A DNA stretch of 64,000 bases from Edaphobacter lichenicola (GTDB lineage Bacteria; Acidobacteriota; Terriglobia; Terriglobales; Acidobacteriaceae), in contig NZ_JACHDY010000002.1 in the NCBI RefSeq assembly GCF_014201315.1, positions 434,001 through 498,000 on the forward strand, in the 5' to 3' direction. The notes beneath the pieces are model-generated. The model had not been told where the DNA came from. It did not search any database and saw nothing but the letters and a program-made list of their open reading frames with translations. Below are positions 24,155 to 33,602 of the stretch, in pieces (position 1 is the stretch's first letter; each line of letters opens with the position of its first letter). A program made the position numbers and the translations under genes.

Positions 24155-25126
24155 ATGGTGCGTGTCGGCGTCGATGAGAACCTTGCTCCGCAGTTGCTTG
24201 TAGATCTTCCGCGCGAAGTAGAGATTGTGCGGATTCCCCGCAAACCATCGTCGACTCTGGAAGTCGACTTCTGGATTCTTGTCTTCGCGCGTAAAGATGC
24301 CCAGCAGACCTTCTCCCATCTGCGCGGCGTAAAGGTCGTGCAATCGATGATGGCGGGCGTGGACTGGATTGCGCCGTGGCTGCCAAAAGAGATCGTGCTC
24401 TGCGATGGGCGCGGAGTTCACGACGTGTCGGCCTCGGAGTGGGTCCTGACCGCGATTCTCACGTCCCTGAAGCGATTTCCGCGCTATCGCGACTCGCAGC
24501 TACGTCAGGAGTGGAAAGGTCAGGCTTCCGTAATGGACGGATTTTTGAGCGAAGGCGGCGCCCAGGTAGGACAGTACCAGGTCCTCGGAGACGACCTCGC
24601 CGGAAAGACCGTGCTGATCGTCGGTTACGGCTCGATCGGTGCGGCGATTGAGGCTCGTCTGAGACCGTTCGACGTAAAGATCATGCGCGTCGCTCGCAGC
24701 CCCCGCAAAGAGCCGGAGATCTTCGCCGTTACGGAGTTGCGCCGTCTCCTGCCGCAGGCCGACGTGGTGGTGCTCATCGTGCCTCTCACCCCGGAGACGC
24801 ATCGGTTGATTGGAGCAACAGAGATTGGTCTGATGAAGCGCGGCGCTCTTCTCGTCAACGCCGCGCGAGGCCCCGTCGTGGTGACGGACGCTTTAGTGGA
24901 GGCGCTCGAAAAGCATCGGGTGCGGGCAGTTCTCGACGTGACGGACCCGGAGCCCCTCCCGGCAGGCCACCCTCTCTGGTCGGCGCCAAACTGCATGATT
25001 ACGCCGCATGTAGGCGGCTCCACCCCCGAGTTCATCCATCGAGCGTTCCGCTTCGGAGCACAGCAGGTAAGACGTTTTCTGGCCGGCGAGGAGTTGGAAA
25101 ACATCGTAACCGGGGCTGGCTACTAA
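24155..25126 (+). CDS. D-2-hydroxyacid dehydrogenase, NAD-binding
   Basis: A 323-aa enzyme of the D-isomer-specific 2-hydroxyacid dehydrogenase family, which interconverts 2-keto and D-2-hydroxy acids with NAD(P)H. The nucleotide fold carries VLIVGYGSIGAAIEARL. The substrate-binding Arg is in NAARGPVVV, the Glu partner in DPEPLPAGHP, and the catalytic His in MITPHVGGSTPEF. The start at 24155 (MVRVGVDENL) is chosen because the upstream extension lacks family similarity. Divergent from efp, with 182 bp between. Substrate cannot be assigned; glyoxylate/hydroxypyruvate-type enzymes are closest in pattern. Confidence 0.88.
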   Translation: MVRVGVDENLAPQLLVDLPREVEIVRIPRKPSSTLEVDFWILVFARKDAQQTFSHLRGVKVVQSMMAGVDWIAPWLPKEIVLCDGRGVHDVSASEWVLTAILTSLKRFPRYRDSQLRQEWKGQASVMDGFLSEGGAQVGQYQVLGDDLAGKTVLIVGYGSIGAAIEARLRPFDVKIMRVARSPRKEPEIFAVTELRRLLPQADVVVLIVPLTPETHRLIGATEIGLMKRGALLVNAARGPVVVTDALVEALEKHRVRAVLDVTDPEPLPAGHPLWSAPNCMITPHVGGSTPEFIHRAFRFGAQQVRRFLAGEELENIVTGAGY

Positions 25127-25272
25127 CCTCCGCTCCCGAATGCCGGCCGCAACTTTAACGATCAAGGAAGGCGCTGGACTGCCACACGCCTTGAGGTGGG
25201 TAAGCAGACCAGCAGGATGGAGTTGGAAGCAAAGCTAAGAAGTCCGAGAAGAACCCGGTTTGACTGGCAAGG

Positions 25273-25629
25273 CTAACGTCTTCGTCCAACCTGAAGCTCG
25301 TCTACATCGTCATCATCTTCGTCTTCTTCTTCGTCGTCGTCCTCATCATCCTCGTCATCGTCTTCGTACTCGTCATCCTCATCTTCATCCTCATCTTCTT
25401 CGTCATCATCCTCGTACTCATCCTCCTCTTCGTTGTCTTCCTCTTCGTCGTCATCATCGTCCTCGAACTCGTCATCCTCGTCGAGCGCTTTCTTTGCGAC
25501 GCTTAGGGACTCGGACGTGGAGTACCGTTCGGCCGTATCAAGGGGGCTGTCTTCAAAGGCGGCAATGAAATCCAGACCCAGGGGGAAAAAGGTTGCGTTG
25601 AAGTCGAAGGTTAGGGTCTCAAGTGCCAT
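25273..25629 (-). CDS. Hyperacidic low-complexity protein
   Basis: A 118-aa protein. The first about 48 residues (MALETLTFDFNATFFPLGLDFIAAFEDS..) are normal. Residues about 50-112 are almost all Asp and Glu, with a few Tyr, Asn, Phe and Val. It ends in a short basic tail (GRRR). The start at 25629 has AGGAG six bases upstream. Ultra-acidic tails bind basic proteins or metal ions. No family function is known to me. The repeated GAx/GAT codons create a 190-bp pyrimidine/purine-biased tract that may be length-variable. It is followed by no close neighbour on its strand. Confidence 0.7.
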   Translation of the reverse strand: MALETLTFDFNATFFPLGLDFIAAFEDSPLDTAERYSTSESLSVAKKALDEDDEFEDDDDDEEEDNEEEDEYEDDDEEDEDEDEDDEYEDDDEDDEDDDEEEDEDDDDVDELQVGRRR

Positions 25630-25837
25630 AAAAATCTCCTGTTGAAAATGTGTACTGGGATAGGATGCAGCAGACTGAAAAAAGTGAGTGTGAAAATTCA
25701 CTTTTCGGTGAATTTGAAGTTGAGTGGAATCTGGCTCTTCTATCGAGACAGGGCTTGATGGAAGGAACTGCGTTTTAGCTGGAAGTCTAGGAATAAGTAT
25801 CGATCACCGTCATTAATAGACCGCAAACGAACCGCCG

Positions 25838-27286
25838 TCAGGCCTCGGAGAAGGGTTGGAGCTGCTTCTCCGTCGGTGGGCTCGTCAACAGGCTGACAGC
25901 GATCAGACACAGCAGCGAGGCGACCAGCGCCGGAAGAATCGCGTCCCGTTCGCTGACCACCGCCGGAAGGTGCGTGTGGACGAAGCCCGTATCCCAGAAG
26001 ACCGTAACGAAGGTGCCCACTGCAATACTGGCCACCGCACCCGCTGCCGTCGCGCGTCTCCAGTAGAAGGTGGCCAGGATGACCGGCGTCAGAGCCGCGC
26101 CATAGATTGTGTAGGCGTAGAGCGACTTCTTCAGTACCGACTCGATATGGAGCGACTGGTAGAGCGCCCACAGACCGAGCAGAACCACCATCAGACGAGA
26201 GACGGCGAGAGTCTTTGTGTTCGAAGCCTGCGGATTGATATAGCGGAGGTAGATGTCGTTGACCAGGTTGGTCGACGGCGAAAAGAGCCAGTTGTTCGCC
26301 GTGGAGATAATCTTCGCGAAGATGGCTCCCATCAGCAGCGCCCCCAGCAGGCGAAGCGGCGCCGAACCGGAGAAACCGTGGAGCCCAAGGTAAGCAAGAA
26401 TCTCGCGGGGGCGCGCATGAACCTCCCCGCTGGCAAAAAGACTCGAGCCGGTGACCGCGAGCGCGACGATAACAGTCTCCAGGACGACGGTGCCGATAAT
26501 CCAGCCCACAACCGCACGCGTGGCATCCTTCTCCGACTTGGCAGAGAAAAACTTCTGATACATCGACTGATTCCCAAGCAGCAGCAGGCAGGTGGGAAGG
26601 AACAGTTCAAGCCCCTGAATAAACGTCAGGTCTCCCAGCACCTGAAAGTGTGTGGCAGGAAGGCTTGCATGGATCGCCGACCAACCACCCGCGTGATGCA
26701 CGAGGATAGGTAACGCGATAAGCATCGTAAAGGTAGCGAGAAGGCCGATCGCAACATCCATATACGCGACCGAAGCCATACCGGCAATCGCAGTAAAGAC
26801 GATGACGAACGCAGCAATAATGTACTTCCCAAAGTCGGGGGTAATCAGGTCCGGAAAGATCAGGTGCAGAATATCGCCGCCGCCAACAAACTGGTAGCTG
26901 GTCACAGCGGTATAGCAGAAGAGAATCGCAATGACCCCAAGAACCCGGGCCGCCTGGTTATACCGAGCCTCCAGCAGATCGGGAATGGTGAACTGTGCGA
27001 ACTTTCTGGCGCGTGGCGCGATGAAGTAGATCAGCAGCAGGCCCGCCCAGCCGCCGCCGCCTTGCCAAAGCGCCGCGAACCCGTGTTTATAGGCATTCTC
27101 CGCCCCACCGAGCAGCGACCCCGAGCCGATCCAGCTCGACAACAACGTAAAGACCAGCACGAAGGCGGGCAACGAGCGGCCCGCCACAAGGTAGTCAGCC
27201 TTGGTCTTCACCTTGCCAAGACGCGTGAGCGAAACCGTGAGCAGGGTCACGACAATAACTGATAGAACGATCGCGTAGAGATTCAT
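25838..27286 (-). CDS. Sodium:solute symporter (SSS family)
   Basis: A 482-aa permease with about 13 hydrophobic segments. It begins in SSS style (LYAIVLSVIVVTLLTVSLTRLG..DYLVAGRSLPAFVLVFTLLSSWIGSGSLLGGAENAY). It uses a sodium gradient to import a solute that cannot be inferred. GNQSMYQKFFSAKSEKDA around 235-255 is the conserved mid-protein loop, and NWLFSPSTNLVNDIY a conserved late segment. It lies on the minus strand near the M13 peptidase, separated from it by about 90 bp, so the pair may be cotranscribed (peptidase first), coupling peptide breakdown to uptake. Confidence 0.9.
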   Translation of the reverse strand: MNLYAIVLSVIVVTLLTVSLTRLGKVKTKADYLVAGRSLPAFVLVFTLLSSWIGSGSLLGGAENAYKHGFAALWQGGGGWAGLLLIYFIAPRARKFAQFTIPDLLEARYNQAARVLGVIAILFCYTAVTSYQFVGGGDILHLIFPDLITPDFGKYIIAAFVIVFTAIAGMASVAYMDVAIGLLATFTMLIALPILVHHAGGWSAIHASLPATHFQVLGDLTFIQGLELFLPTCLLLLGNQSMYQKFFSAKSEKDATRAVVGWIIGTVVLETVIVALAVTGSSLFASGEVHARPREILAYLGLHGFSGSAPLRLLGALLMGAIFAKIISTANNWLFSPSTNLVNDIYLRYINPQASNTKTLAVSRLMVVLLGLWALYQSLHIESVLKKSLYAYTIYGAALTPVILATFYWRRATAAGAVASIAVGTFVTVFWDTGFVHTHLPAVVSERDAILPALVASLLCLIAVSLLTSPPTEKQLQPFSEA

Positions 27287-27374
27287 TAGGTTAGGTCAGT
27301 GTACTGTCTGGCAGCCAATTCCCGCACCGTGGCCTCGCATTAGCCATCGCGAAGCCATCGGCGACAGGAAGCTC

Positions 27375-29426
27375 CTACCAGACCCTGCAGGTAGGCGCGT
27401 GCACCATAGGCTGGCCGGCCTTACAACTGAAGGCCTTCTGAAACTCAGGCATATTCGAGACCACGCCGTTGATGCGCGCATACCCAGGCGAGTGGGGGTC
27501 GGTGATCGCACGAACCCGCAGTACCTCCGGGCGCTCGTTCTCGCAAGCCCATTGCGCCATACCAACAAAGAACCGCTGATCCGAAGTAAATCCGTCCACG
27601 CTCGCTAGTTGTTGCGCGGCTGTCTGTTTCTTCCACGCAATATAAGCGAGCAGCGTCCCGCCCAGGTCGGCCACGTCTTCGCCGCTGGTCAGCTTCGAGT
27701 TGATGTGAATATCGTCCACAACGATGTACTGTGCGTACTGATCGCGAATGCAGTTGATGCGATCCTCAAAGCCCTTGGCATCGGCAGGCGTCCACCAGTC
27801 GCGAAGATTCCCCTTGTCGTCGAACTGCCGCCCCTCGTCATCGAAGGCGTGCGTGAGTTCGTGGCCAATCGTCGCGCCGGTGTTCCCATAGTTCGGTGCA
27901 TCATCCAGCTTCGTATCGTAGAGCGGCGGCTGCAGAACGCCCGCAGGAAAATTGATATCGTTCATCTGCGGGTTGAAGTAGGCATTGACGGTCGGCGGCG
28001 TCATGCCCCACTCGTTCAGGTCCACCGGCTTGCCCAGCTTGTGCCATTGGCGTGCGTCTTCGAAGCGATAGGAGCGCACGACATTGCCAACGTAGTCGTC
28101 GGGCTTTATCTCGAGCGTAGTGTAGTCGCGCCACTGGTCCGGGTATCCGATCTTATTGCGAATCACGTGCAGCTTGCGCAGAGCCTCCTGTTTGGTTGCG
28201 GGGCTCATCCAGTCCAGGTTCTCGATCTCCTGCTTCATGGCGGTCTCGATCTGCTCCGTCATCAGCTGCGTCTTGGCTTTGGTGTCGGCAGAGAACGTGC
28301 GTTTGACGAACTCCTGGCCCAGCGCTTCACCCAGGTCCCGGTCCACTCCACGCGTGCAGGTCTTCCAGCGCGGCGGCATCGCAGGAACACCGCGCAGCGT
28401 TGTCGAATAAAAATCAAAGTCGGCCTGCTCCAGCGGGTGAGCAAGGTACGGCGCGGCGGCTGTCAGAAAGTGAAGTCGCAGATACCCGCGAAGCGCCTCG
28501 ACGGATTCGGTCGAAACCTCCGTCTGCACTGCTTTCATAAACTCCGGCTGCGCGACGTTCAGCTTCGCGACCCCGGGCGCTCCCTGTATCTCAAAGTAGT
28601 GAGGCCAATCGAAGGCAGGCGCGATCTTGCTCAGCTCGCCAATTGTCATCATGTGATACGTCTTATGCGGATCGCGTCGGTCCACCCTCGTAAGCGAAGC
28701 TTTGGCCAGCGCCGTCTCAACGCGAAGAGTCGCATCCGCGTCGAACTTTGCCTGCTCCGCAGACTCGCCGCCCAGCGTAAGCAGCTTCTGGATGTAGGCA
28801 ACATACTGCGCGCGCAGCTTCACGCTCTTATCGTCCGTCTTCAGGTAGTAATCGCGATCGGGCAGACCGAGTCCACCTGCTCCAAGCGCCACGATCTCAA
28901 CCGAAGAGTCAATCGCATCCTGATCCGTGCCGGAGTTGAAGAAAAAACTCCCCTCATACTCATGGTGCAGCGAGCTGATCGCCGCCACCAGCTCGGGCCG
29001 TGTCTTCAGGGCATCGATGCGTGCCAGGCCCGGCAGCGCAGGCTTCACGCCAAGTGCATCGATCGCCGAGGTATTCATGCAGGCGGCAAAGTAGTCGCCG
29101 ACCTTCTGTTGCACAGCGTCGCGATTCGCAGCCTTCGCATCCGCCTCGAGAATCCCCCAGAGAAACTGCTCGTTCTCGTTGCCGAGCTTTGCGTAGACGC
29201 TCCAGCCAGACTGGTCCGCGGGGATAGGATTCTTCTTCTCCCACCCACCGCAGGAGAACTTATAAAAGTCAGTGCAAGGGTCCGCGCTCCGGTCCAGGCT
29301 GGAAAGGTCGAGCGATGGCGAGTAAGGCATCGATTGAAGCGGCTGAACCGCCTGTTGTGCGGGAAGCCGGATCGCGGCGAACAAAAGTGCAGTGGCCGCC
29401 AGAGCGACCGAAATCTTCGAGAGCAT
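27375..29426 (-). CDS. M13-family (neprilysin-like) metalloendopeptidase, secreted
   Basis: A 683-aa zinc peptidase. Start at 29426 (MLSKISVALAATALLFAAIRLPAQQA) gives a signal peptide; ribosome site AGGAG. N-terminal M13 domain opens with DPCTDFYKFSCGGW. The zinc site is HELTH in IGHELTHAFDDEGRQFD (about 518-534), with the third ligand Glu in GEDVADLGG about 55 residues later. The substrate-binding NAYFNP and terminal CRVW are also present, so it should be active outside the cytoplasm. Family members cleave short peptides. Acidobacteria carry many of these for peptide scavenging. The M61 peptidase is divergent upstream. Confidence 0.94.
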   Translation of the reverse strand: MLSKISVALAATALLFAAIRLPAQQAVQPLQSMPYSPSLDLSSLDRSADPCTDFYKFSCGGWEKKNPIPADQSGWSVYAKLGNENEQFLWGILEADAKAANRDAVQQKVGDYFAACMNTSAIDALGVKPALPGLARIDALKTRPELVAAISSLHHEYEGSFFFNSGTDQDAIDSSVEIVALGAGGLGLPDRDYYLKTDDKSVKLRAQYVAYIQKLLTLGGESAEQAKFDADATLRVETALAKASLTRVDRRDPHKTYHMMTIGELSKIAPAFDWPHYFEIQGAPGVAKLNVAQPEFMKAVQTEVSTESVEALRGYLRLHFLTAAAPYLAHPLEQADFDFYSTTLRGVPAMPPRWKTCTRGVDRDLGEALGQEFVKRTFSADTKAKTQLMTEQIETAMKQEIENLDWMSPATKQEALRKLHVIRNKIGYPDQWRDYTTLEIKPDDYVGNVVRSYRFEDARQWHKLGKPVDLNEWGMTPPTVNAYFNPQMNDINFPAGVLQPPLYDTKLDDAPNYGNTGATIGHELTHAFDDEGRQFDDKGNLRDWWTPADAKGFEDRINCIRDQYAQYIVVDDIHINSKLTSGEDVADLGGTLLAYIAWKKQTAAQQLASVDGFTSDQRFFVGMAQWACENERPEVLRVRAITDPHSPGYARINGVVSNMPEFQKAFSCKAGQPMVHAPTCRVW

Positions 29427-29563
29427 GAGTTCTCCTGTGTGCACAATCCTAACCTCAAAATCCTCTGTTACGCCAAGTTCCTTCCCCAGAGAAAAGCAGT
29501 TCAGATTTCGACGCGTTAGACTTATTCCCGTTACAACAACAGCAGCGCGGAGAGGCGAAACAA

Positions 29564-31447
29564 ATGATGAGTTGGTGGAAGAAGTGTGCCGGAGCAGCTC
29601 TGGCCGCAACGGTGAGCACTTTAGTAGCAGGTGCGCAGACCGCGCCGATTACCTTGAGTGTCGATCTGACAGACGCTCCCCGAAAGATCCTTCACGCAAC
29701 CGAGGTCATGCCGGTGACCGCCGGGCCGCTGACCGTCGTCTATCCCAAGTGGATTCCGGGCGAGCACGGCCCCACCGGCCCCATCGAAAACATGGCCGGA
29801 TTCTTCATCACCGCCAACGGCCAGCCCGTAAAGTGGGAGCGCGACAAGGTGGATATGTTCGCCTATCACCTCACCGTACCGCAGGGCGTCACGCAGCTTG
29901 AGATGAAGATCGACTTCCTTGCCTCCTCCGCTCTCTCGGGATTCTCCGCAGGCGGATCGACCAGCGAAAACCTCGCGCTCCTCAGCTGGAACACGCTGCT
30001 GGTCTACCCTGCCGACACCGACGCAAGCCAGGTCATGTTCACTCCATCCGTAAAACTGCCAGGTGGCTGGAACCTCGGAACCGCGTTGGACAAAGATGGC
30101 GGCTCAGGCCAGACCTCAACCTTCAAGACCGTCAGCCTCGAGCAACTGATCGACTCCCCCGTCCTCGCCGGCCGCTACTTCCGCGAGATCCCCCTCGCTC
30201 CCGAGATCTCGCCGAAGCACTACCTCGACATGGCCGCCGACGGCCCCGAGCAGCTCAACCTTTCGAAGGAGCACATCGCCGACTTCGACAAGCTGGTGCG
30301 CGAGACCGGCGCTCTCTATAAGTCCCGCCACTACGGCTCCTATCACTTCCTCGTCACACTTAGCGACGAGGTCGCACACTTCGGCCTTGAGCATCATCAG
30401 TCCAGCGACGACCGTGTCATGGCAACTACCTTCACCGACGATCGCGAGTTCGTGCTCGACGGCCTGCTGCTGCCGCACGAGTTCACCCATAGCTGGAACG
30501 GCAAGTACCGCCGCCCCGCAGGCCTCGCCACCAGCAACTACCAGAAGCCGATGGAGGGCGACCTCCTCTGGGTCTACGAAGGATTGACTGAGTACCTCGG
30601 CGACGTCCTCGCCGCGCGCTGCGGCATCTGGACCCCCGAGCAATACAAGCAGCGGCTCTCCACCATCGCCGCCGAGTACGACAACCGCCCCGGCCGCACC
30701 TGGCGCGACATTCAGGACACCGCAACCGCCGCCCAGATTCTCTACTCCACAGGTGGCGGATGGGACAACTGGCGTCTCAGCGTCGACTACTACGACGAGG
30801 GCGAACTCGTCTGGCTCGACGTCGACACCACGATTCGCAAGATGACCAACGGCAAAAAAACCATCGACGATTTCGTCGCGAAGTTCCACGGCCTCGGCGG
30901 AGACACAGCACCCAAGGTCGTTCCCTATACCTTTGACGATGTTGTCGCAGGCCTCAACAGCGTCGTCGCGAACGACTGGGCAACCTTCCTGCGCACTCGC
31001 CTCGATTCAAACTCCTACCACGCGCCGCTCGGCGGCCTCGAAAATGGAGGCTACAAACTCACCTACACCGACAAGCCCAACGCGTGGAGCACGCTCGAAG
31101 ACCAGCAGTCCGAATCCTTCAACTTCTGGTACTCCATCGGCCTGCACGCAAACAAGGCCGGCAATGTGTCCGATGTCCTCAAGGGTGGAGTCGCCGACAA
31201 GAGCGGCATTGGACCAGGGATGAAGATCGTCGCCGTCAACGGTCGCGCCTACACCCCTGATGTGCTCAAGGCCGCGATACACGATGCGAAGGACTCCGGC
31301 CCGGCAGCCGAGCTGATCACCTTGAACACTGGCTACTACAAGGTAGTCAAGCTCGACTATCACGAAGGCGAACGTTATCCCACGCTGGAGCGCGTCCCGT
31401 CGGTCCCCGATCGACTGAACGATATCCTGAAACCTGCGACGAAGTAA
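29564..31447 (+). CDS. M61-family glycyl aminopeptidase with PDZ domain, secreted
   Basis: A 627-aa peptidase. Signal peptide at 1-25 (MMSWWKKCAGAALAATVSTLVAGAQ). N-terminal beta domain (about 30-200). Catalytic thermolysin-like domain with HEFTH in LLLPHEFTHSWNGKYRRP (about 305-322) and the third ligand Glu in YEGLTEYLGD. The C-terminal PDZ unit (about 525-600) has GGVADKSGIGPGMKIVAVNG. It hydrolyses N-terminal Gly/Ala-type residues in peptides, likely periplasmic or extracellular. It is divergent from the M13 gene with 137 bp between, so the two may share control. Confidence 0.92.
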   Translation: MMSWWKKCAGAALAATVSTLVAGAQTAPITLSVDLTDAPRKILHATEVMPVTAGPLTVVYPKWIPGEHGPTGPIENMAGFFITANGQPVKWERDKVDMFAYHLTVPQGVTQLEMKIDFLASSALSGFSAGGSTSENLALLSWNTLLVYPADTDASQVMFTPSVKLPGGWNLGTALDKDGGSGQTSTFKTVSLEQLIDSPVLAGRYFREIPLAPEISPKHYLDMAADGPEQLNLSKEHIADFDKLVRETGALYKSRHYGSYHFLVTLSDEVAHFGLEHHQSSDDRVMATTFTDDREFVLDGLLLPHEFTHSWNGKYRRPAGLATSNYQKPMEGDLLWVYEGLTEYLGDVLAARCGIWTPEQYKQRLSTIAAEYDNRPGRTWRDIQDTATAAQILYSTGGGWDNWRLSVDYYDEGELVWLDVDTTIRKMTNGKKTIDDFVAKFHGLGGDTAPKVVPYTFDDVVAGLNSVVANDWATFLRTRLDSNSYHAPLGGLENGGYKLTYTDKPNAWSTLEDQQSESFNFWYSIGLHANKAGNVSDVLKGGVADKSGIGPGMKIVAVNGRAYTPDVLKAAIHDAKDSGPAAELITLNTGYYKVVKLDYHEGERYPTLERVPSVPDRLNDILKPATK

Positions 31448-31459
31448 GGTCCGCTTGAA

Positions 31460-32662
31460 TCAAGCTGCAGGCTTCGGAGCACTTGAATCCGGCACTTGCA
31501 TCGCAGAAGCCGTCGCCGCCGCGAGATCGTTTTGCTCCAGCACGAGCAGACGCTTCGCCGCGGCGGCGGCTTCTATTTCGCTGTTGATCTCAGCCCCCAG
31601 CAGCAACATCAGGCCCGTCAGATAAAACCACGTAAGCAGAATAATCACCGCGCCGAGCGAGCCGTAGGTGACCGAATAGTTATTGAAAAGATGAACATAC
31701 AGTCGTAGACCAATCGAAGCCAGTGCCCACCCTACGATACCGATGGCCGCACCTGGAGTAAGCCAATGCCACTGGCTCCGTTTCACATCCGGCGCGAAGT
31801 AATAGATGACCGCAAAGAAGATCGACAGCAGAACAGCGGCGAGCACCCAGCCAAGCCCTCGCACCGTAACCGCCGCCAGCGCCGCCACAAAGTGATCGTA
31901 GATCCGTAGATGGGCGAGCCGAGCGAAGAAGTCCGCACCCAGCAGCGAGGCCAGCATCAGTGTAACCAGACCCATCAGCAGAATGGTGACGCCAATCGCG
32001 GAGAACCTTGCGGCAAAATACGATCGAGTCTCTTTGACGCGGTAAACAACATTCAATGAATCCTGAATCGCGGAGAACCCGACAGACGCGCTCCATATCG
32101 CCGCAACCAGGCCGAAGGTAAGCTTCCCGCTGGTCGCAGCGGCGGTCGTCTGGTTAAAGGTCTCAAGCACCATCCCCATCGCATCGTGCGGCAGAACGAT
32201 CGAAAGATACCCCAGCAGAGAGTAGTAGATATGCGAGGCGGAACGGGCGGCGAGCCCAAGCAGCGCCGTCGCAGTCACGAGACTGGGAAAGAGCGCGAAG
32301 AGGAAGTAAAAACCTAACTCCGCCGCACGTCCGACGAGATTATCGTCAAAGAAAGCATTCCAGGTATGCTTCGCAACCACCCTGACCGGAATCCCCTCAA
32401 GATTCCACAGGGAGTGGAGCGGAGAACGCGACACAAGATCCCAGATGCGCCGCTCTACGCGAGTGCCGTGAGCCGGATCGTGTGTTGGTCCCTCGGAAGG
32501 AATGGCGGCGCTCCCTTCGCCCTTGATTCGCTCGTTGACGCAACATAACGAGGCGTTTACAACGGGCGTTCTGGCAAGGTAGATGCTGCGCCTGCCCGAA
32601 GAGGTAGCCGCTGAAACCTTGTTTTCCACCGGCTCATAGTGCATAACATCACGTCGGAGCAT
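31460..32662 (-). CDS. YihY/BrkB-family inner-membrane protein
   Basis: A 400-aa protein with about six hydrophobic segments between residues 130 and 375 in the YihY/virulence-factor-BrkB pattern: DDNLVGRAAELGFYFLFALFPSL at the start and LLLGAEINSEIE at the end. The first 100 residues are polar and atypically long, so the true start may be downstream. Several in-frame ATGs exist, and the first sits only 19 bp from the divergent MBL gene. Function of the family is unsettled; it was once wrongly called ribonuclease BN. Convergent with the M61 gene. Confidence 0.82.
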   Translation of the reverse strand: MLRRDVMHYEPVENKVSAATSSGRRSIYLARTPVVNASLCCVNERIKGEGSAAIPSEGPTHDPAHGTRVERRIWDLVSRSPLHSLWNLEGIPVRVVAKHTWNAFFDDNLVGRAAELGFYFLFALFPSLVTATALLGLAARSASHIYYSLLGYLSIVLPHDAMGMVLETFNQTTAAATSGKLTFGLVAAIWSASVGFSAIQDSLNVVYRVKETRSYFAARFSAIGVTILLMGLVTLMLASLLGADFFARLAHLRIYDHFVAALAAVTVRGLGWVLAAVLLSIFFAVIYYFAPDVKRSQWHWLTPGAAIGIVGWALASIGLRLYVHLFNNYSVTYGSLGAVIILLTWFYLTGLMLLLGAEINSEIEAAAAAKRLLVLEQNDLAAATASAMQVPDSSAPKPAA

Positions 32663-32681
32663 CTATTTATTGGTGAGATGA

Positions 32682-33599
32682 ATGCATAGAACATGGCGAG
32701 GCCGGCCGTTTGCGGTGAGAAAGATGGAGCAGCTCTGGCGGTTAGTGCGCGAGAGCCACGAGCAGCCGATGACGGGAACTCCCCGGCCAGTTCAGTTGGT
32801 AAAACCAGACGAGCTTGGAGTCACCTTCATCGGGCACTCCTCCTTTCTCCTGCAGGTTCACGGACGAAAGCTGCTCGTTGATCCGGTCTTTTCAAAGCGC
32901 CTGATCGTACTCCGCCGGCAACGGCATCCCGGCGTCATGGTCGAGGAGCTCCCCCCCATCGACATCGTCCTTCTAACGCACGCGCACATGGACCATCTCG
33001 ATATGGCATCCCTCCGCCGCGTCATTCGCGCAACACGCAGGCTGACTGGCCAGACCCCCGAGGTCGTAGTGCCCCGCGGCGTCGAGGATCTGGTCGAACG
33101 ACTAGGCTTCTCCAAAATCCACGGCCTGGCATGGTGGGAGCTGATCGAGGTGCAGGGCCTCAAAGTTACGATGACTCCCTGCAAGCATTGGGGAGCGAGG
33201 ATGTTTCGCGACACCCACCGCGGCTACGGCGGATACGTCGTCGAAGGCGGCGGCCAGTCCGTCTATCACTCCGGCGACACCGCCTACTTCGATGGATTCA
33301 GCGAGATCGGCGCAAAACTTAAACCCAAAGTCGCCCTCCTTCCCATCGGCGCCTACTTTCCCGACACCTACCGCTCGGTTCACACCAGCCCGGAGGAGGC
33401 AGTACGCGGCTTCGTTGAACTGGGCGCAGAGCAAATGGTGCCGATGCACTACGGCACCTTCCGTTTGGGGCGGGAGCCGATGGAGGAGCCCCTGCAAAGG
33501 CTCGAAGCAGAAGGGGAACGGTTGGGCATTAAAGGAAAGATAAAAATTCTCGCAGAGGGCGAGACCATGCACCTTTGCCCTGTACCCAGCATCCGATAG
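32682..33599 (+). CDS. MBL-fold metallo-hydrolase (NAPE-PLD/UlaG-like)
   Basis: A 305-aa zinc hydrolase. Motifs: THAHMDHLD (first metal ligands, about 97-105), SGDTAYFDGF (Asp/His sites near 205), and MHYGTF (late His). The opening GVTFIGHSSFLLQ and PVFSKR follow the N-acyl-phosphatidylethanolamine phospholipase-D-like branch, which acts on phospholipid or similar substrates. No signal peptide. ATG 32682 has GGTGAG nearby; ATG 32724 is an alternative. It precedes the aldo/keto reductase by four bases and is probably cotranscribed with it. Confidence 0.86.
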   Translation: MHRTWRGRPFAVRKMEQLWRLVRESHEQPMTGTPRPVQLVKPDELGVTFIGHSSFLLQVHGRKLLVDPVFSKRLIVLRRQRHPGVMVEELPPIDIVLLTHAHMDHLDMASLRRVIRATRRLTGQTPEVVVPRGVEDLVERLGFSKIHGLAWWELIEVQGLKVTMTPCKHWGARMFRDTHRGYGGYVVEGGGQSVYHSGDTAYFDGFSEIGAKLKPKVALLPIGAYFPDTYRSVHTSPEEAVRGFVELGAEQMVPMHYGTFRLGREPMEEPLQRLEAEGERLGIKGKIKILAEGETMHLCPVPSIR

Positions 33600-33602
33600 G
33601 GT

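Noticed and set aside
27609..29519. 636-aa plus-strand open frame opposite the M13 peptidase
   Set aside because: Arg/Leu-rich antisense shadow; the minus-strand product has a complete zinc peptidase signature.
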